Shown: positions 8,470 through 17,511 of the stretch, piece after piece
Numbering within the stretch: position 1 is the stretch's first letter
How the letters are laid out: each line of letters opens with the position of its first letter
NCBI GenBank assembly: GCA_964553615.1
Contig: CAZKMA010000006.1
Location: 41,210-105,209, forward strand
DNA: 64,000 nucleotides
Origin: DATKUC01 sp964553615
GTDB taxonomy: Bacteria; Spirochaetota; Spirochaetia; DSM-27196; DATKUC01
Reading direction: 5' to 3'
The notes under the pieces: model-generated
What the model saw: the letters and a program-made list of their open reading frames with translations, nothing else
Told to the model about the DNA's origin: nothing
Databases searched by the model: none
Program-made: the position numbers and the translations under genes

Positions 8470-10401
8470 TTACTGAATTGCCGCTACCGGCACTCCGAGC
8501 AGCTCCATGACTTCCTTCCCAAGAAGCTCCTCTTTTTCCAGCAGCTTTTCGGCCACGGCAAGGAGCTTCTCCTTATTCTCCTTCAGAAGGCTGAACGCCG
8601 TTGCGTACGCCTGATCCAGAATGGCCCGAATCTCGGTGTCTATGTCCATGGCCGTCTGGTCCGAGTATTCGCGGGACCTACCAAGTTGTTCGCCAAGAAA
8701 GATATCCTGCTGCTCGGCGCCCAGTGCAATATGGCCAAGCTTCTGGCTCATTCCCCAGTCCAGGACCATCTTACGGGCAAGTTTGGTCGCTTCCTTCAGA
8801 TCGTTTTCCGATCCGCTGGTTACACTGCCAAGGAGCAGACTCTCGGCCGCTCTACCGCCCATCATGACGGCTATGCGTTCCTCAATGTACTGCTGGCTGT
8901 AGAGGAAACGATCACGGTCCGCCATCTGCTGGGTTACACCCATGGAGAAATCCCGTGGGATTATTGAAACCTTGTGCAGCGGATCGGTCATCTCGAGCAG
9001 ACAAGCGGTTACCGCGTGGCCGGACTCGTGATAAGAGACGAGCCGCTTCTCATCATCGGTCAAATCAAGGTTGCGTCGTTCGAGCCCCATGAGGATCTTG
9101 TCTCGGGAGCTGTTCACGTCTTCCACGTCGATGCTCGACTTGTCCTTGCGGGCTGCCAGGAGCGCGGCTTCGTTCAGGAGATTTCGCAGATCGGCTCCGC
9201 TGAAACCCACGGTGTTCTTTGCAACATCCCGCATGTCGAAGTTTGCGCCAAGCGGTTTCTTCCGTGCATGTACATTCAGGATCTCCACGCGATCCTCAAG
9301 GGTGGGAAGACCAACGGTAATTCTTCGGTCGAATCGGCCGGGGCGCAGAAGCGCCGGGTCCAGAATGTCCGGTCGGTTCGTCGCTGCAATGACAATGGTC
9401 GTATCGAACTGTTCAAAGCCGTCCATTTCGGACAGCATCTGGTTCAATGTCTGTTCCCGCTCGTCGTGACCGCCGCCCAGGCCGGCTCCACGATGTCGTC
9501 CGACGCTGTCCAGCTCATCGATAAAGATGAGAGCAGGAGCGTGTTTCTTCGCCTCCTGAAAGAGGCTTCTGACACGGGATGCGCCAACACCCACGAACAT
9601 CTCCATGAAGTCCGATCCGCTGATGCTATAGAACGGTACATCGGCCTCTCCGGCAATTGCTCGGGCAAGGAGGGTCTTACCGGTACCCGGCGGTCCAACA
9701 AGCAGTATTCCACGGGGTGTTGTTGCACCGAGCTTGTGGTACTTGGTTGGATCCTTCAGGTAGTCGATGATCTCCTTGACCTCTTCTTTTGCTCCCCGGA
9801 GGCCGGCAACATCCGTAAACGTGGTTCGTTTGTCGTCACGCTTGTAGAGCTTTGCCCGGCTCTGCCCGACCTGAAAAATATTCTGCCGCTGCGAACGCAT
9901 GTTCTGGAAAATGATGTAGCCGATCCAGATAAATATGATGAACGGCACAACGTTCAGAATGACGCTCAGAATGGAAAAGTTCTGAGGCGGTTTGGTGGTG
10001 ATCTCCACTCCGTACTTTTCGAGCATGGGCAGGAGCTGGCTGTCGTTAACCGGGGGCATGTAAGTGACAAATCCCACGCTGGTGGTATCGGTGCCGTTCG
10101 GCAGCGGCACCTTGGTGGCCGACTTGAACGTTCCCTGCACTTCCTGACCGGAGAAAACGACTTGCGTGATATTTCCTTTCTCAAGCTCTTGCCGGAACTG
10201 CGTGTAGCTTATTGTTGGCCGATTCGTCGGGCCGGCAAACATGCTCCACAGAGCGGGAATGAGAAAGGCCGCGATAATTATAACAATGAGGATCTTCCAG
10301 AAACCCCGTCCATTCATGTTGGGCATCCGCTGGGGGGATTCGTTGCGGTTCTTCTGGTCGTTCTGGTCATTGAACGGGTTGAAGTCCATCTTATCTTTCA
10401 T
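8470..10401 (-). CDS. ftsH: ATP-dependent zinc metalloprotease FtsH
   Basis: A 643-residue membrane-anchored AAA protease that degrades membrane and regulatory proteins. Two membrane helices (about 33-54 and 142-164) bracket a periplasmic domain. The AAA module has Walker A G-P-P-G-T-G-K-T (236-243), Walker B F-I-D-E-L-D, and the second region of homology with R-P-G-R-F-D-R. The protease domain has H-E-S-G-H (458-462) and a downstream Asp in S-E-N-D-L. Length is normal. The first ATG (10401) has no ribosome site and lies 9 bases after a -10 box; a second in-frame ATG is four codons later, so the start is uncertain by four residues. Confidence 0.97.
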   Translation of the reverse strand: MKDKMDFNPFNDQNDQKNRNESPQRMPNMNGRGFWKILIVIIIAAFLIPALWSMFAGPTNRPTISYTQFRQELEKGNITQVVFSGQEVQGTFKSATKVPLPNGTDTTSVGFVTYMPPVNDSQLLPMLEKYGVEITTKPPQNFSILSVILNVVPFIIFIWIGYIIFQNMRSQRQNIFQVGQSRAKLYKRDDKRTTFTDVAGLRGAKEEVKEIIDYLKDPTKYHKLGATTPRGILLVGPPGTGKTLLARAIAGEADVPFYSISGSDFMEMFVGVGASRVRSLFQEAKKHAPALIFIDELDSVGRHRGAGLGGGHDEREQTLNQMLSEMDGFEQFDTTIVIAATNRPDILDPALLRPGRFDRRITVGLPTLEDRVEILNVHARKKPLGANFDMRDVAKNTVGFSGADLRNLLNEAALLAARKDKSSIDVEDVNSSRDKILMGLERRNLDLTDDEKRLVSYHESGHAVTACLLEMTDPLHKVSIIPRDFSMGVTQQMADRDRFLYSQQYIEERIAVMMGGRAAESLLLGSVTSGSENDLKEATKLARKMVLDWGMSQKLGHIALGAEQQDIFLGEQLGRSREYSDQTAMDIDTEIRAILDQAYATAFSLLKENKEKLLAVAEKLLEKEELLGKEVMELLGVPVAAIQ

Positions 10402-10410
10402 GACGCCTAT

Positions 10411-10439
10411 AAAATAGTAACGAACCCCCCGAAAGACAA
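10411..10439 (-). promoter_or_regulatory. ftsH promoter, near-leaderless
   Basis: On the minus strand TTGTCT (10439-10434) and TATTTT (10416-10411) are separated by 17 bases. The -10 ends 9 bases before the ftsH ATG, leaving an expected leader of only 2-3 bases and no Shine-Dalgarno. Confidence 0.45.
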
Positions 10440-10478
10440 ATGGATCGGCTTGCTGCCGCGTGCTGCATATACTCCTCC

Positions 10479-11270
10479 TTATGCAATGCTCTCCCGGATT
10501 CGGGCAACCAGCTTTCGTGCTGCGCCTTCTCCCCGGGCAATTGCAATATCTCTATTTCTCATCGAATAATAGCCAAGGTCACGCAGATCAGGTTCAATGA
10601 CAATATCCGCCGCCTTAAGCGTGATCTCGGTGGTCTGCGCCACCATCAGATTGAAGCTGGAAAATATCAGATCGATGACATTCTCCGGTCGCTCGTGCTT
10701 CCTGCGATCGCTGTTCAAGTTCACAGCAATTACCAGATCCGCACCCATGGCCCGGACCACGTCTGCCGGTACGCTGTTCAGCACACCGCCATCTACCAGG
10801 AGCCTTCCGTCTATTTCGGTCGGCGTGAAGACACCCGGGATACTGCAGCTCGCCCGCACGGCGGTGGCAAGCGGGCCGGTGTGCAGCTCAACCGTCTCTC
10901 CGCGGGTAATGTCCACCGCAATGGCACGGAACGGCAGTTTCAGATCCTCAAAAGTGCCATTTTTCACGAATCTGTTCAATGTCGATTCGAGCTTATCGCT
11001 CGATACCAGTCCCATGCTCGGCCACGTTACTTTGACCAGGGTGCCCCAGTTAACGTTCTTTGTAATGGAAGCGATCTCCTTCCAGTGGAACCCGGCACAA
11101 TAGAGGGCGCCCACCAGGCTGCCGGCACTCGTTCCCGCAACGAGGTGAACAGGGATCTCTTCCTCCTCGAGCACTTTCAATACGCCAATATGGGCGAAAC
11201 CCCGGGCTGCTCCGCCACCGAGGGCAAGACCAATGCGCGGGTGCCCCGGATATTTGTCGATTTTTTCCAT
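10479..11270 (-). CDS. Patatin-like phospholipase (RssA/YchK type)
   Basis: A 263-residue bacterial patatin-like serine lipase. It shows the oxyanion-hole G-G-G-A-A-R-G (18-24), nucleophile elbow G-T-S-A-G with S48, and catalytic D-G-G (D160), giving the Ser-Asp dyad of the family. The family hydrolyses acyl esters; the natural lipid here is unknown. It has no signal peptide. I start it at ATG 11270 rather than the in-frame TTG two codons earlier, because TATAAT (11281-11276) lies directly upstream and overlaps that TTG. No good -35 was found. It diverges from the ThpR gene. Confidence 0.9.
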   Translation of the reverse strand: MEKIDKYPGHPRIGLALGGGAARGFAHIGVLKVLEEEEIPVHLVAGTSAGSLVGALYCAGFHWKEIASITKNVNWGTLVKVTWPSMGLVSSDKLESTLNRFVKNGTFEDLKLPFRAIAVDITRGETVELHTGPLATAVRASCSIPGVFTPTEIDGRLLVDGGVLNSVPADVVRAMGADLVIAVNLNSDRRKHERPENVIDLIFSSFNLMVAQTTEITLKAADIVIEPDLRDLGYYSMRNRDIAIARGEGAARKLVARIRESIA

Positions 11271-11368
11271 GTCCAATTATAGAATACGCAATTTTACGCC
11301 CTTTGAGCGTTCCTGGAATGGAAAATGTGGTAGGTGCAGTAACCCGATTATGAGTCTTTCCGCGGAAA

Positions 11369-11397
11369 TTGACAAGGTTTGCGCGCGCACCTATCCT
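11369..11397 (+). promoter_or_regulatory. thpR promoter, leaderless
   Basis: TTGACA (11369-11374), 17 bases, TATCCT (11392-11397). The ATG is at 11405, so transcription should begin at or within a base of the start codon. The TTG of the -35 is in frame with the gene and could be miscalled as its start. Confidence 0.7.
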
Positions 11398-11404
11398 TTT
11401 CTGC

Positions 11405-12028
11405 ATGAACCCGGAAGAAACCACGGTTCGACTGTTCATCGCTATCGAGACGCCGCAAGCGGTACGGAAATGGCTCTCGGCAGTTCAGCGGTCTCTGTCC
11501 GCTGAAGAAACGGCGTCGCCCTATCGGTGGGTCGGCGAAGACAACTTTCACATTACGCTGCAATTCCTCGGCGAAACACCGGAACTCAGAATATCGGAGC
11601 TGGAACGGGTTATGCAGAAAGCCTGCGCAAAAAGCGCTCCCCTCAGACTTGAACCAGGATCTTACGGCTTCTTTCCGCGGGCCAGCCGGCCGAGAGTCTT
11701 CTGGATTGGAATAAAAGATGAGCGCGGGCAAGCCTCCCGTCTGCAGACCACGCTTACTGCCGAGCTCTCGTCTGGAGGCTTTCCGGTGGATACCCGGGCA
11801 TTCCATCCGCACATTACACTCGCGTACGTGCGCAAGAGTACGACCCGCCGCCCGCTTCCATCGGCATTCCGACTTACGGGGACTTCGCCGGAAAACGTCC
11901 CCCGATTCACGGCAAACAGGATCCTGCTGGTCCAGAGCACGCTCTCCCCGGGAGGATCCATCTACCGGGAACGTGCAGCCGTCATGCTCGATCGTCCGGA
12001 TGGCGGGGGAAATTCAACCACCCGTTGA
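11405..12028 (+). CDS. thpR: RNA 2',3'-cyclic phosphodiesterase ThpR (LigT family)
   Basis: A 207-residue 2H phosphoesterase. Both catalytic H-x-T-x motifs are visible: F-H-I-T-L-Q near the N-terminus and F-H-P-H-I-T-L-A-Y in the second half. Characterised members open 2',3'-cyclic phosphates and can join tRNA halves through 2'-5' bonds; the physiological role is unclear. The start is ATG 11405. The in-frame TTG at 11369 is rejected because it is part of a perfect -35 box. No Shine-Dalgarno is present, fitting a leaderless message. It converges with fabF across a shared terminator. Confidence 0.9.
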   Translation: MNPEETTVRLFIAIETPQAVRKWLSAVQRSLSAEETASPYRWVGEDNFHITLQFLGETPELRISELERVMQKACAKSAPLRLEPGSYGFFPRASRPRVFWIGIKDERGQASRLQTTLTAELSSGGFPVDTRAFHPHITLAYVRKSTTRRPLPSAFRLTGTSPENVPRFTANRILLVQSTLSPGGSIYRERAAVMLDRPDGGGNSTTR

Positions 12029-12109
12029 CAGCTGTGCGGGAAGGCTGGTATGATCCGGATCGATCTGCAATTGCGTGGCTCAAGCGCGATTCGTGATTGA
12101 TGCAAAAAA

Positions 12110-12139
12110 GGGTCGCTGCCGTTGGCAGGGACCCTTTTT
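12110..12139 (+). terminator. Bidirectional terminator between thpR and fabF
   Basis: GGGTC-g-CTGCC / GGCAG-g-GACCC forms a stem with one G-G mismatch and a 3-base loop, with six A before and five T after. It can act for thpR (+) and fabF (-). Confidence 0.85.
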
Positions 12140-12143
12140 CATT

Positions 12144-13396
12144 TTATGCATGAAATTTCTTCATGACGAGCACGCCGTTGTGACCACCGAATCCAAGAGA
12201 GTTGGACATGGTCACCTCTATCTTGCCTTTCACTCCGGTATTGGGCACATAGTCCAGATCGCACTGCGGGTCCGGGTTCTCAAAGTTGATCGTCGGCGGA
12301 AAGAACTGCTGCTCCATTGCCTTCACACAGGCAACCGCCTCTATTCCGCCGGCAGCTCCAACGNNNNNNNNNNGCAGTGTCCGGTCATCGACTTGGTCGA
12401 TGAAACCTTCATCTTGTACGCATGATCACCGAACGTCTTCTTTATTGCGAGGGTCTCTATTGGATCGTTCAAGGGAGTTGCCGTGCCGTGGGCATTCAGA
12501 TAGTCCACCTCTTCCGGTTTCATCCCGGCGTCCGCAAGAGCCATCTTCATGGCAAGAATTGCTCCGCGTCCGTCGGGGTGCGGAGCGGTCAGATGATTTG
12601 CATCGCAGGTTATCCCGTAACCGGCAACCTCCCCGTAAATGCGCGCACCACGTGCCTGGGCATGCTCGAGCGTCTCGAGAACCAGCATTCCGGCCCCTTC
12701 GCCGAGCAGAAATCCGTCCCGATCACGATCGAAGGGCCGGCTGGCGGTAAGCGGGCTGTCGTTGCGTGTCGTCAGGGCCTGAAGGACGCAGAACCCCATG
12801 ACGCCCATGCGGACAACTGCAGCCTCTACGCCTCCGGTGACAACTGCATCGCAGATGCCGTTTCGCAGAAACATCAGCGCGTTTCCGATGGCGTCCGTCC
12901 CCGATGCACAGGCCGTGGCTATGTTCAGACACGGCCCCTGCGCATTCAGGTGGATAGCGACATTCCCGGGGGCAATATTCGGGATCATCTTCGGGATGGT
13001 CATGGGATTTACCCGTGTGGGCCCGACAGTGAACATCTTCTCGTACGCGACCTCGAGGCTCTCGAAGCCGCCAATGCCACAACCGGTAATAACGCCGAGA
13101 CGCTCCGGATCCACATCTCCCGGTTTCAGACTTGCGTCCTGCATGGCCTCTGCTGCGGCAACAACGGCAAGCTGGGAAAAGCGGTCCATCTTGCGCGCGT
13201 CCTTCCCGTCAATGAAGACTCGCGGATCGAAATCCTTTACCTCAGCCGCAATCTGGGTCGGGAACTCGGATGCGTCGAAATGCGTAATGGGTCCGCCTCC
13301 GCTACGCCCCTCCTCGATCCCCTTCCAGAAGTCCGGGACGTTGTTGCCGATAGGGCTTACAACACCCAGTCCCGTGATAACTACCCGATGTGCCAT
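12144..13396 (-). CDS. fabF: Beta-ketoacyl-ACP synthase II (interrupted by assembly gap)
   Basis: FabF, the elongating condensing enzyme of type II fatty acid synthesis. Active-site Cys is C163 in T-A-C-A-S-G, the same number as in the E. coli enzyme; the two histidines are in A-H-G-T-A-T and S-M-T-G-H, and the G-F-G-G-H-N turn is near the end. A 10-N gap (12364-12373) follows T-G-H-C and shifts the frame, but the sequence resumes with V-G-A-A-G-G-I-E-A. Removing the Ns plus one duplicated base gives a 413-residue protein, the usual FabF length, so the break is an assembly artefact. AAGGAG precedes the ATG. It is 12 bases downstream of fabG. Confidence 0.95.
12364..12373. other. Assembly gap of 10 N inside fabF
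   Basis: Ten Ns separate two pieces of one fabF gene. Protein alignment across it predicts that no real sequence is missing and that the flanks share one base. Confidence 0.95.
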
Positions 13397-13408
13397 ATTC
13401 TCTCCTTC

Positions 13409-14152
13409 CTACATCCCCATTCCGCCGGTGATCTGGACCACCTGTCCGGTCACGTAGGAGGAGAGTTCAGACGCGAGAAAGACAATGACACTCGCCACTT
13501 CCGACGGTTCGCCGATGCGCCCGAGCGGAATCTGAGCGGTGAGCTGCTTGCGCTGCTCGTCGTTCAGCGCCTGCGTCATCTTGGTGTTGATGAACCCGGG
13601 CGCAACGGCATTCACCCGCACGCTCCGGCCCGCGACCTCCCGGGCAAGACTCTTGGTAAAGCCAATGAGGCCCGCCTTGGAAGCCGAATAGTTCGTCTGA
13701 CCGCCGTTGCCTATTACGCCGACAATGGACGCCACGTTGACAATAGATCCGGTACGACGCTTGATCATGTCCCGGGACACAACCTTCGAAATGTAGAACG
13801 CGCTGGTAAGGTTGACGGTCAACACGTCGCTCCAGTCCTTGGCGGACATGCGAAAGATCAAGCCGTCGCGGGTAATGCCCGCGTTGTTCACCAGTATATC
13901 CAGTCCGTCACTGTCACGGAGGATCCCCTCGACTGCCGCAGTAATCTGCTCTTCGTCGGCGACGTTTCCCTCACGGAAGGCGACAGTTGCTCCCGTTGAC
14001 CTGGCGATTTCCTGATACTCGGCGAGCGAATCACCTTCCGCCAGGTCGATGTAGTAGACCGAGGCACCATTGTGGAGGAATGCGAGGACAATTTCGCGAC
14101 CAATTCCTCGCGAACCACCGGTTACCAGAGCCTTTTTGCCTTTCAGAAGCAT
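13409..14152 (-). CDS. fabG: 3-oxoacyl-ACP reductase FabG
   Basis: A 247-residue short-chain dehydrogenase that reduces 3-oxoacyl-ACP with NADPH. It has T-G-G-S-R-G-I-G (11-18), N-N-A-G (89-92), and the catalytic N114, S142, Y155, K159 (N-Y-S-A-S-K). AAGGAG precedes the ATG. It is followed by fabF after 12 bases in the same operon. The acyl carrier protein gene, which lies between fabG and fabF in many bacteria, is absent here. Many FabG-like reductases exist, but the pairing with fabF makes the fatty-acid role likely. Confidence 0.93.
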   Translation of the reverse strand: MLLKGKKALVTGGSRGIGREIVLAFLHNGASVYYIDLAEGDSLAEYQEIARSTGATVAFREGNVADEEQITAAVEGILRDSDGLDILVNNAGITRDGLIFRMSAKDWSDVLTVNLTSAFYISKVVSRDMIKRRTGSIVNVASIVGVIGNGGQTNYSASKAGLIGFTKSLAREVAGRSVRVNAVAPGFINTKMTQALNDEQRKQLTAQIPLGRIGEPSEVASVIVFLASELSSYVTGQVVQITGGMGM

Positions 14153-14190
14153 TGACTACTCCTTATTCTGTTTCATTCAATTGACCCTAC

Positions 14191-14207
14191 GTCGGTCGGC
14201 GACCGAC
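14191..14207. promoter_or_regulatory. Palindrome between divergent fabG and EreA/ChaN-like gene
   Basis: GTCGGTCGGCGACCGAC is a 17-base perfect palindrome with one central base. It sits 39 bases upstream of the fabG start, in the divergent intergenic region. It is a plausible operator for a lipid-responsive or local regulator; the binding protein is unknown. Confidence 0.45.
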
Positions 14208-14299
14208 TTACGGTGCAATCAAAGTATATGCAGAAGACCGCAAAGGTTCAACATGGCCCATGGTAGAAAAAGCACGGCAAAGGGACTATTATTCGGAGG

Positions 14300-15511
14300 A
14301 TGGAAAGGCGCACAACAAACGTAACGATCATAGTTGCAATCGCCGTGCTCTTCATATTCGTGGTAGATCCGTTTGGATTGTTTCGCCCGAAGAAGAACCT
14401 GTCGCAACCAGCCGCATCGGCGACCGAAATTTCGACGCTCAAGAGCGCCTTCGAAAGCAAGGCCCTGCCTCCCGCCCAGTATGTCACCGGACTGTTCAAG
14501 GCTCACGAAATCGTGTTTCTGGGGGAGATGGGACGGATTTCGCAACAGGTCGACTTCGTCGCGAGCCTGATCCCCGACCTGTACCGTGCCGGTGTCCGAA
14601 ATCTCGGCATAGAGTACGCCCTTGCGTCCGATCAGGCTAAAATAGATCGGGTACTGCAGGCTCCGCGGTACGATGAGAAGCAGGTCGATCAGATCCTGTT
14701 CGATCGCATGGTCATATGGGGATTCAAGCAGTACGCGGATCTCTTTCGCGCGGCCTGGAAATTCAACCGCTCACTGCCCGCCGGCGCAAAGCCGTTCCGG
14801 ATTGTGGGTTTGAACGTCCAGCAGGAATACCAGTATCTGGCCAACCAGAAGGACGCGACAAATCCGGAAGTGGTAAAGAAAGTTCTTTCGAAAGGGATTC
14901 CCGACGTGTTCATGGCAGAGGTCATAGAAAAGCAGTTCATCTCGACGGGTACCAAGGCGCTCATCTATACGAGCATCGACCATGCATTCACGAAGTATCA
15001 GAACAAACTGTATGCAGAAAAGGGCAAGGAAGCGGGAATTCCCAATACCGAGCGAACCGGCAATATTATCTATAATAAAATCGGTTCCCGTGCATTCTCG
15101 ATCTATCTCCATTCGCCCTGGAACGACAAGAAGGGTGTGAACGGGCTCGGATACCCGGTCGGAGGCAAGCTCGATGCGCTCATTGCCACGCTGCCCAAAG
15201 GTGCGCAGGGCGGATTTACCCTTGCCGGAACCGCCATGGGAGCCCTTCCGGTCAAGAACGAGACCTATGCCTACAAGGACAAAGAGCTGACCCTCGCCGG
15301 GCTGGTAGACGGATACATCATCCTCGGTCCAATCTCGGCTTATGAGGCGGTAACACCGATTCCGGATTTCATTAATGCCGGGAACATCAAGGATGCCGTG
15401 AAGTACTTCCCCGGACCCAATATCGATGCAAAGACAACCGCAAAGGATCTGAACGATTTTATAGCAAACATGAGTACGAGTCTGGACAAGACCCTGAAGG
15501 AGTTCCACTGA
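14300..15511 (+). CDS. Membrane-anchored EreA/ChaN-like (Tiki superfamily) protein
   Basis: A 403-residue protein with one N-terminal membrane helix (about residues 8-24) followed by an exported domain. The segment I-V-F-L-G-E-M-G with L-Y-R-A-G-V-R-N-L-G-I-E-Y-A about 30 residues later matches the start of the EreA/ChaN/Tiki fold, in which a conserved Glu and a G-E-x-H-like motif normally mark the active or ligand site. The usual His after G-E is replaced here by G-R, so activity is doubtful. GGAGG directly abuts the ATG. It is first in an operon with an exported protease and a small lipoprotein. The family assignment is tentative. Confidence 0.5.
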   Translation: MERRTTNVTIIVAIAVLFIFVVDPFGLFRPKKNLSQPAASATEISTLKSAFESKALPPAQYVTGLFKAHEIVFLGEMGRISQQVDFVASLIPDLYRAGVRNLGIEYALASDQAKIDRVLQAPRYDEKQVDQILFDRMVIWGFKQYADLFRAAWKFNRSLPAGAKPFRIVGLNVQQEYQYLANQKDATNPEVVKKVLSKGIPDVFMAEVIEKQFISTGTKALIYTSIDHAFTKYQNKLYAEKGKEAGIPNTERTGNIIYNKIGSRAFSIYLHSPWNDKKGVNGLGYPVGGKLDALIATLPKGAQGGFTLAGTAMGALPVKNETYAYKDKELTLAGLVDGYIILGPISAYEAVTPIPDFINAGNIKDAVKYFPGPNIDAKTTAKDLNDFIANMSTSLDKTLKEFH

Positions 15512-17502
15512 AAGGTCCGCTGCAACGGTCGGCGCTCCTCCTGATTGCCGCGGAAATTCTGATTGCCGCGGGAACACTGACTACCATTTCAGGCTGTGCG
15601 CAGCTCTTCGACCATCAGCCACCCGGAACGAGCGGAGCAATAGCGTTCACGAAGGTATCCCCCACAAGCGTCACGATTTCCTGGAATCCCGCCACAGACA
15701 ACTACACGAACGGCACCGGGCTACAGTACCAGGTGTATATGTCGACCAATCCGTCCCAGATCGCGTCGCTTGACGACATCGGGAAGCGCTCGAGTGTTGC
15801 ACCCGTTACCGCATGGCTTCCCGGAACCGATACCACAGCTACGGTGACCGGACTGAGCCCCGGAACCACGTACTATTTCAACGTCGTGGTTCAGGACTCG
15901 GTTCACAATATGGCCGCATATGGTACCGCGTGCTACCTGAGCGGAACGAGCGCAACGGTCATGCAGAGCAGACTGCCACAGAGCGCGAGCTACAACTTCT
16001 CGCTCGACATCGGGTCAACGGCCAGGCACGTCTATCTCATATTCACGAACACCGGAACGAGCCGCCAGAGCACTCCGGCAATAGGCGGTTTTTCCTACGC
16101 GCCGGGTGCGACCGTGCAGCCGCAGACCGCACAGACAGGAAGCAGCGTTCAGCCCTCGGTGGTCCCGAATGCGGTAAGCGAGTTCCTCCGCAAGCCAGCA
16201 GCCATGGGTTCCCCGCGCGCCCTCGCCGCAACACCGACAGCGCCGCAGTCCTCGTACACGGTGGGAGTGTCATCACGCACATTCTTCGACGAAAACGGCA
16301 ACACGGTCACGGCGACCCTCCAGAAACAGACAACCTTTGGCTCGGAAACCCTGAACATCTGGGTTGACAGCAGCGCGACAGTGACCACCACCCAGCTCGA
16401 CGCAGTTGCCGCTGCCTTTCTCGACGGCACCGACACGAAGGACATATATCACTGGGAAACGAGCATGTACGGCGCCCCCTGGGGCCCCACCCCCTACTCG
16501 AATCTCATTCCGGACGACCACACGGTGAACATCCTGTTCACACCCATGGGCAGCGGGAGTTCCGGAACAGTCGTGGGCTTCTTCTACGGGCGGGACAACT
16601 ACGTCAGAACCATCAACACCGGCTCCGCGACCGACAGCTCGAACGAGATGATCATGTTCTACATGAACTCCAGCGTGTACAGTGACTACCCCACGACGCA
16701 GCCGAACACGAACGGGAAGACCGAAGGGGAAAACCTCATCATCTCGACGCTCGCTCACGAATTCCAGCACATGATCCAGTTCTACCAGAAGACCATTCTC
16801 CTTGCCGGAAGCCAGGGGACCGACACCTGGATAAACGAGATGATGTCGATGATGACCGAGGACGTCCTTGCACAGAAGCTCGGCCTGGATGGACCCCGGG
16901 GCGTCTGGCCCGCCACGGACGGGTCTGCGGGATCCGCAGGCAATTCAAACGGTCGCCTGCCGCTGTTCGACTACCTGGACGACGTCTCCCTCACGAACTG
17001 GGGTGGATACTCACTGCTCGCGAGCTACTCCGACGCCTACTCCTTCGGCGCCTATCTCCTGCGCAACTTCGGCGGTGCGGGGCTCCTCCACGATATGATG
17101 CACAACGGGTACACCGACGAGCAGGCGCTCATGGCCCCGCTTGCTGCGCGCGGCTACTCCCTGAGCTTCGGCGAGCTCCTTTCGCAGTGGGCGGCATCCG
17201 TGCTTCTGTCGGATCTGACGGATACTCCGTCCTACTACCGGTACAACACCGGCGGCTGGCTTCCCTCAAGCTACGGGGGCTACAGCTACGATGTCGGGTC
17301 TATCGACATGTTCAACTATCTGTACTCTTCGACCACGCCCAGCCAGTCCGGCCCCTACCTCTACGGGAGCAACCCCATCGGACGCCTGGGGTACCAGCCG
17401 CCTGCGTCCAACCAGTTCGTGGACCTCGGAAACCTCAGCGGGCTCATAACCAGAACATTTTCCGTCGGCGCAGACAACCGTCTGACCGTCGTCCTCAAGT
17501 GA
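15508..17502 (+). CDS. M30-like metalloprotease lipoprotein with FnIII domain (CTG start)
   Basis: A 664-residue predicted surface or periplasmic lipoprotein. The obvious ATG (15733) cuts into a domain, and the open frame reaches back to a CTG at 15508 that overlaps the previous stop (CTGA) and follows AAGGAG by 5 bases. This adds 75 residues: a signal peptide ending in the lipobox I-S-G-C, then a fibronectin type III-like domain (about 45-155). The catalytic domain has H-E-F-Q-H-M-I-Q-F, the zinc motif typical of hyicolysin-type M30 peptidases, with a W-I-N-E downstream that may supply the third ligand. Substrate unknown. It is translationally coupled to the gene upstream. Confidence 0.75.
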   Translation: MKGPLQRSALLLIAAEILIAAGTLTTISGCAQLFDHQPPGTSGAIAFTKVSPTSVTISWNPATDNYTNGTGLQYQVYMSTNPSQIASLDDIGKRSSVAPVTAWLPGTDTTATVTGLSPGTTYYFNVVVQDSVHNMAAYGTACYLSGTSATVMQSRLPQSASYNFSLDIGSTARHVYLIFTNTGTSRQSTPAIGGFSYAPGATVQPQTAQTGSSVQPSVVPNAVSEFLRKPAAMGSPRALAATPTAPQSSYTVGVSSRTFFDENGNTVTATLQKQTTFGSETLNIWVDSSATVTTTQLDAVAAAFLDGTDTKDIYHWETSMYGAPWGPTPYSNLIPDDHTVNILFTPMGSGSSGTVVGFFYGRDNYVRTINTGSATDSSNEMIMFYMNSSVYSDYPTTQPNTNGKTEGENLIISTLAHEFQHMIQFYQKTILLAGSQGTDTWINEMMSMMTEDVLAQKLGLDGPRGVWPATDGSAGSAGNSNGRLPLFDYLDDVSLTNWGGYSLLASYSDAYSFGAYLLRNFGGAGLLHDMMHNGYTDEQALMAPLAARGYSLSFGELLSQWAASVLLSDLTDTPSYYRYNTGGWLPSSYGGYSYDVGSIDMFNYLYSSTTPSQSGPYLYGSNPIGRLGYQPPASNQFVDLGNLSGLITRTFSVGADNRLTVVLK

Positions 17503-17511
17503 GGGAGTTTC

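Noticed and set aside
8974..10569. Long open frame (531 codons) antisense to ftsH
   Set aside because: It lies opposite a certain gene, has no family motifs and runs through the ftsH promoter; GC-rich coding strands produce such shadows.
12422..13999. 525-codon open frame antisense to fabF and fabG
   Set aside because: It crosses two well-supported genes and their intergenic ribosome site and has no homology signal.
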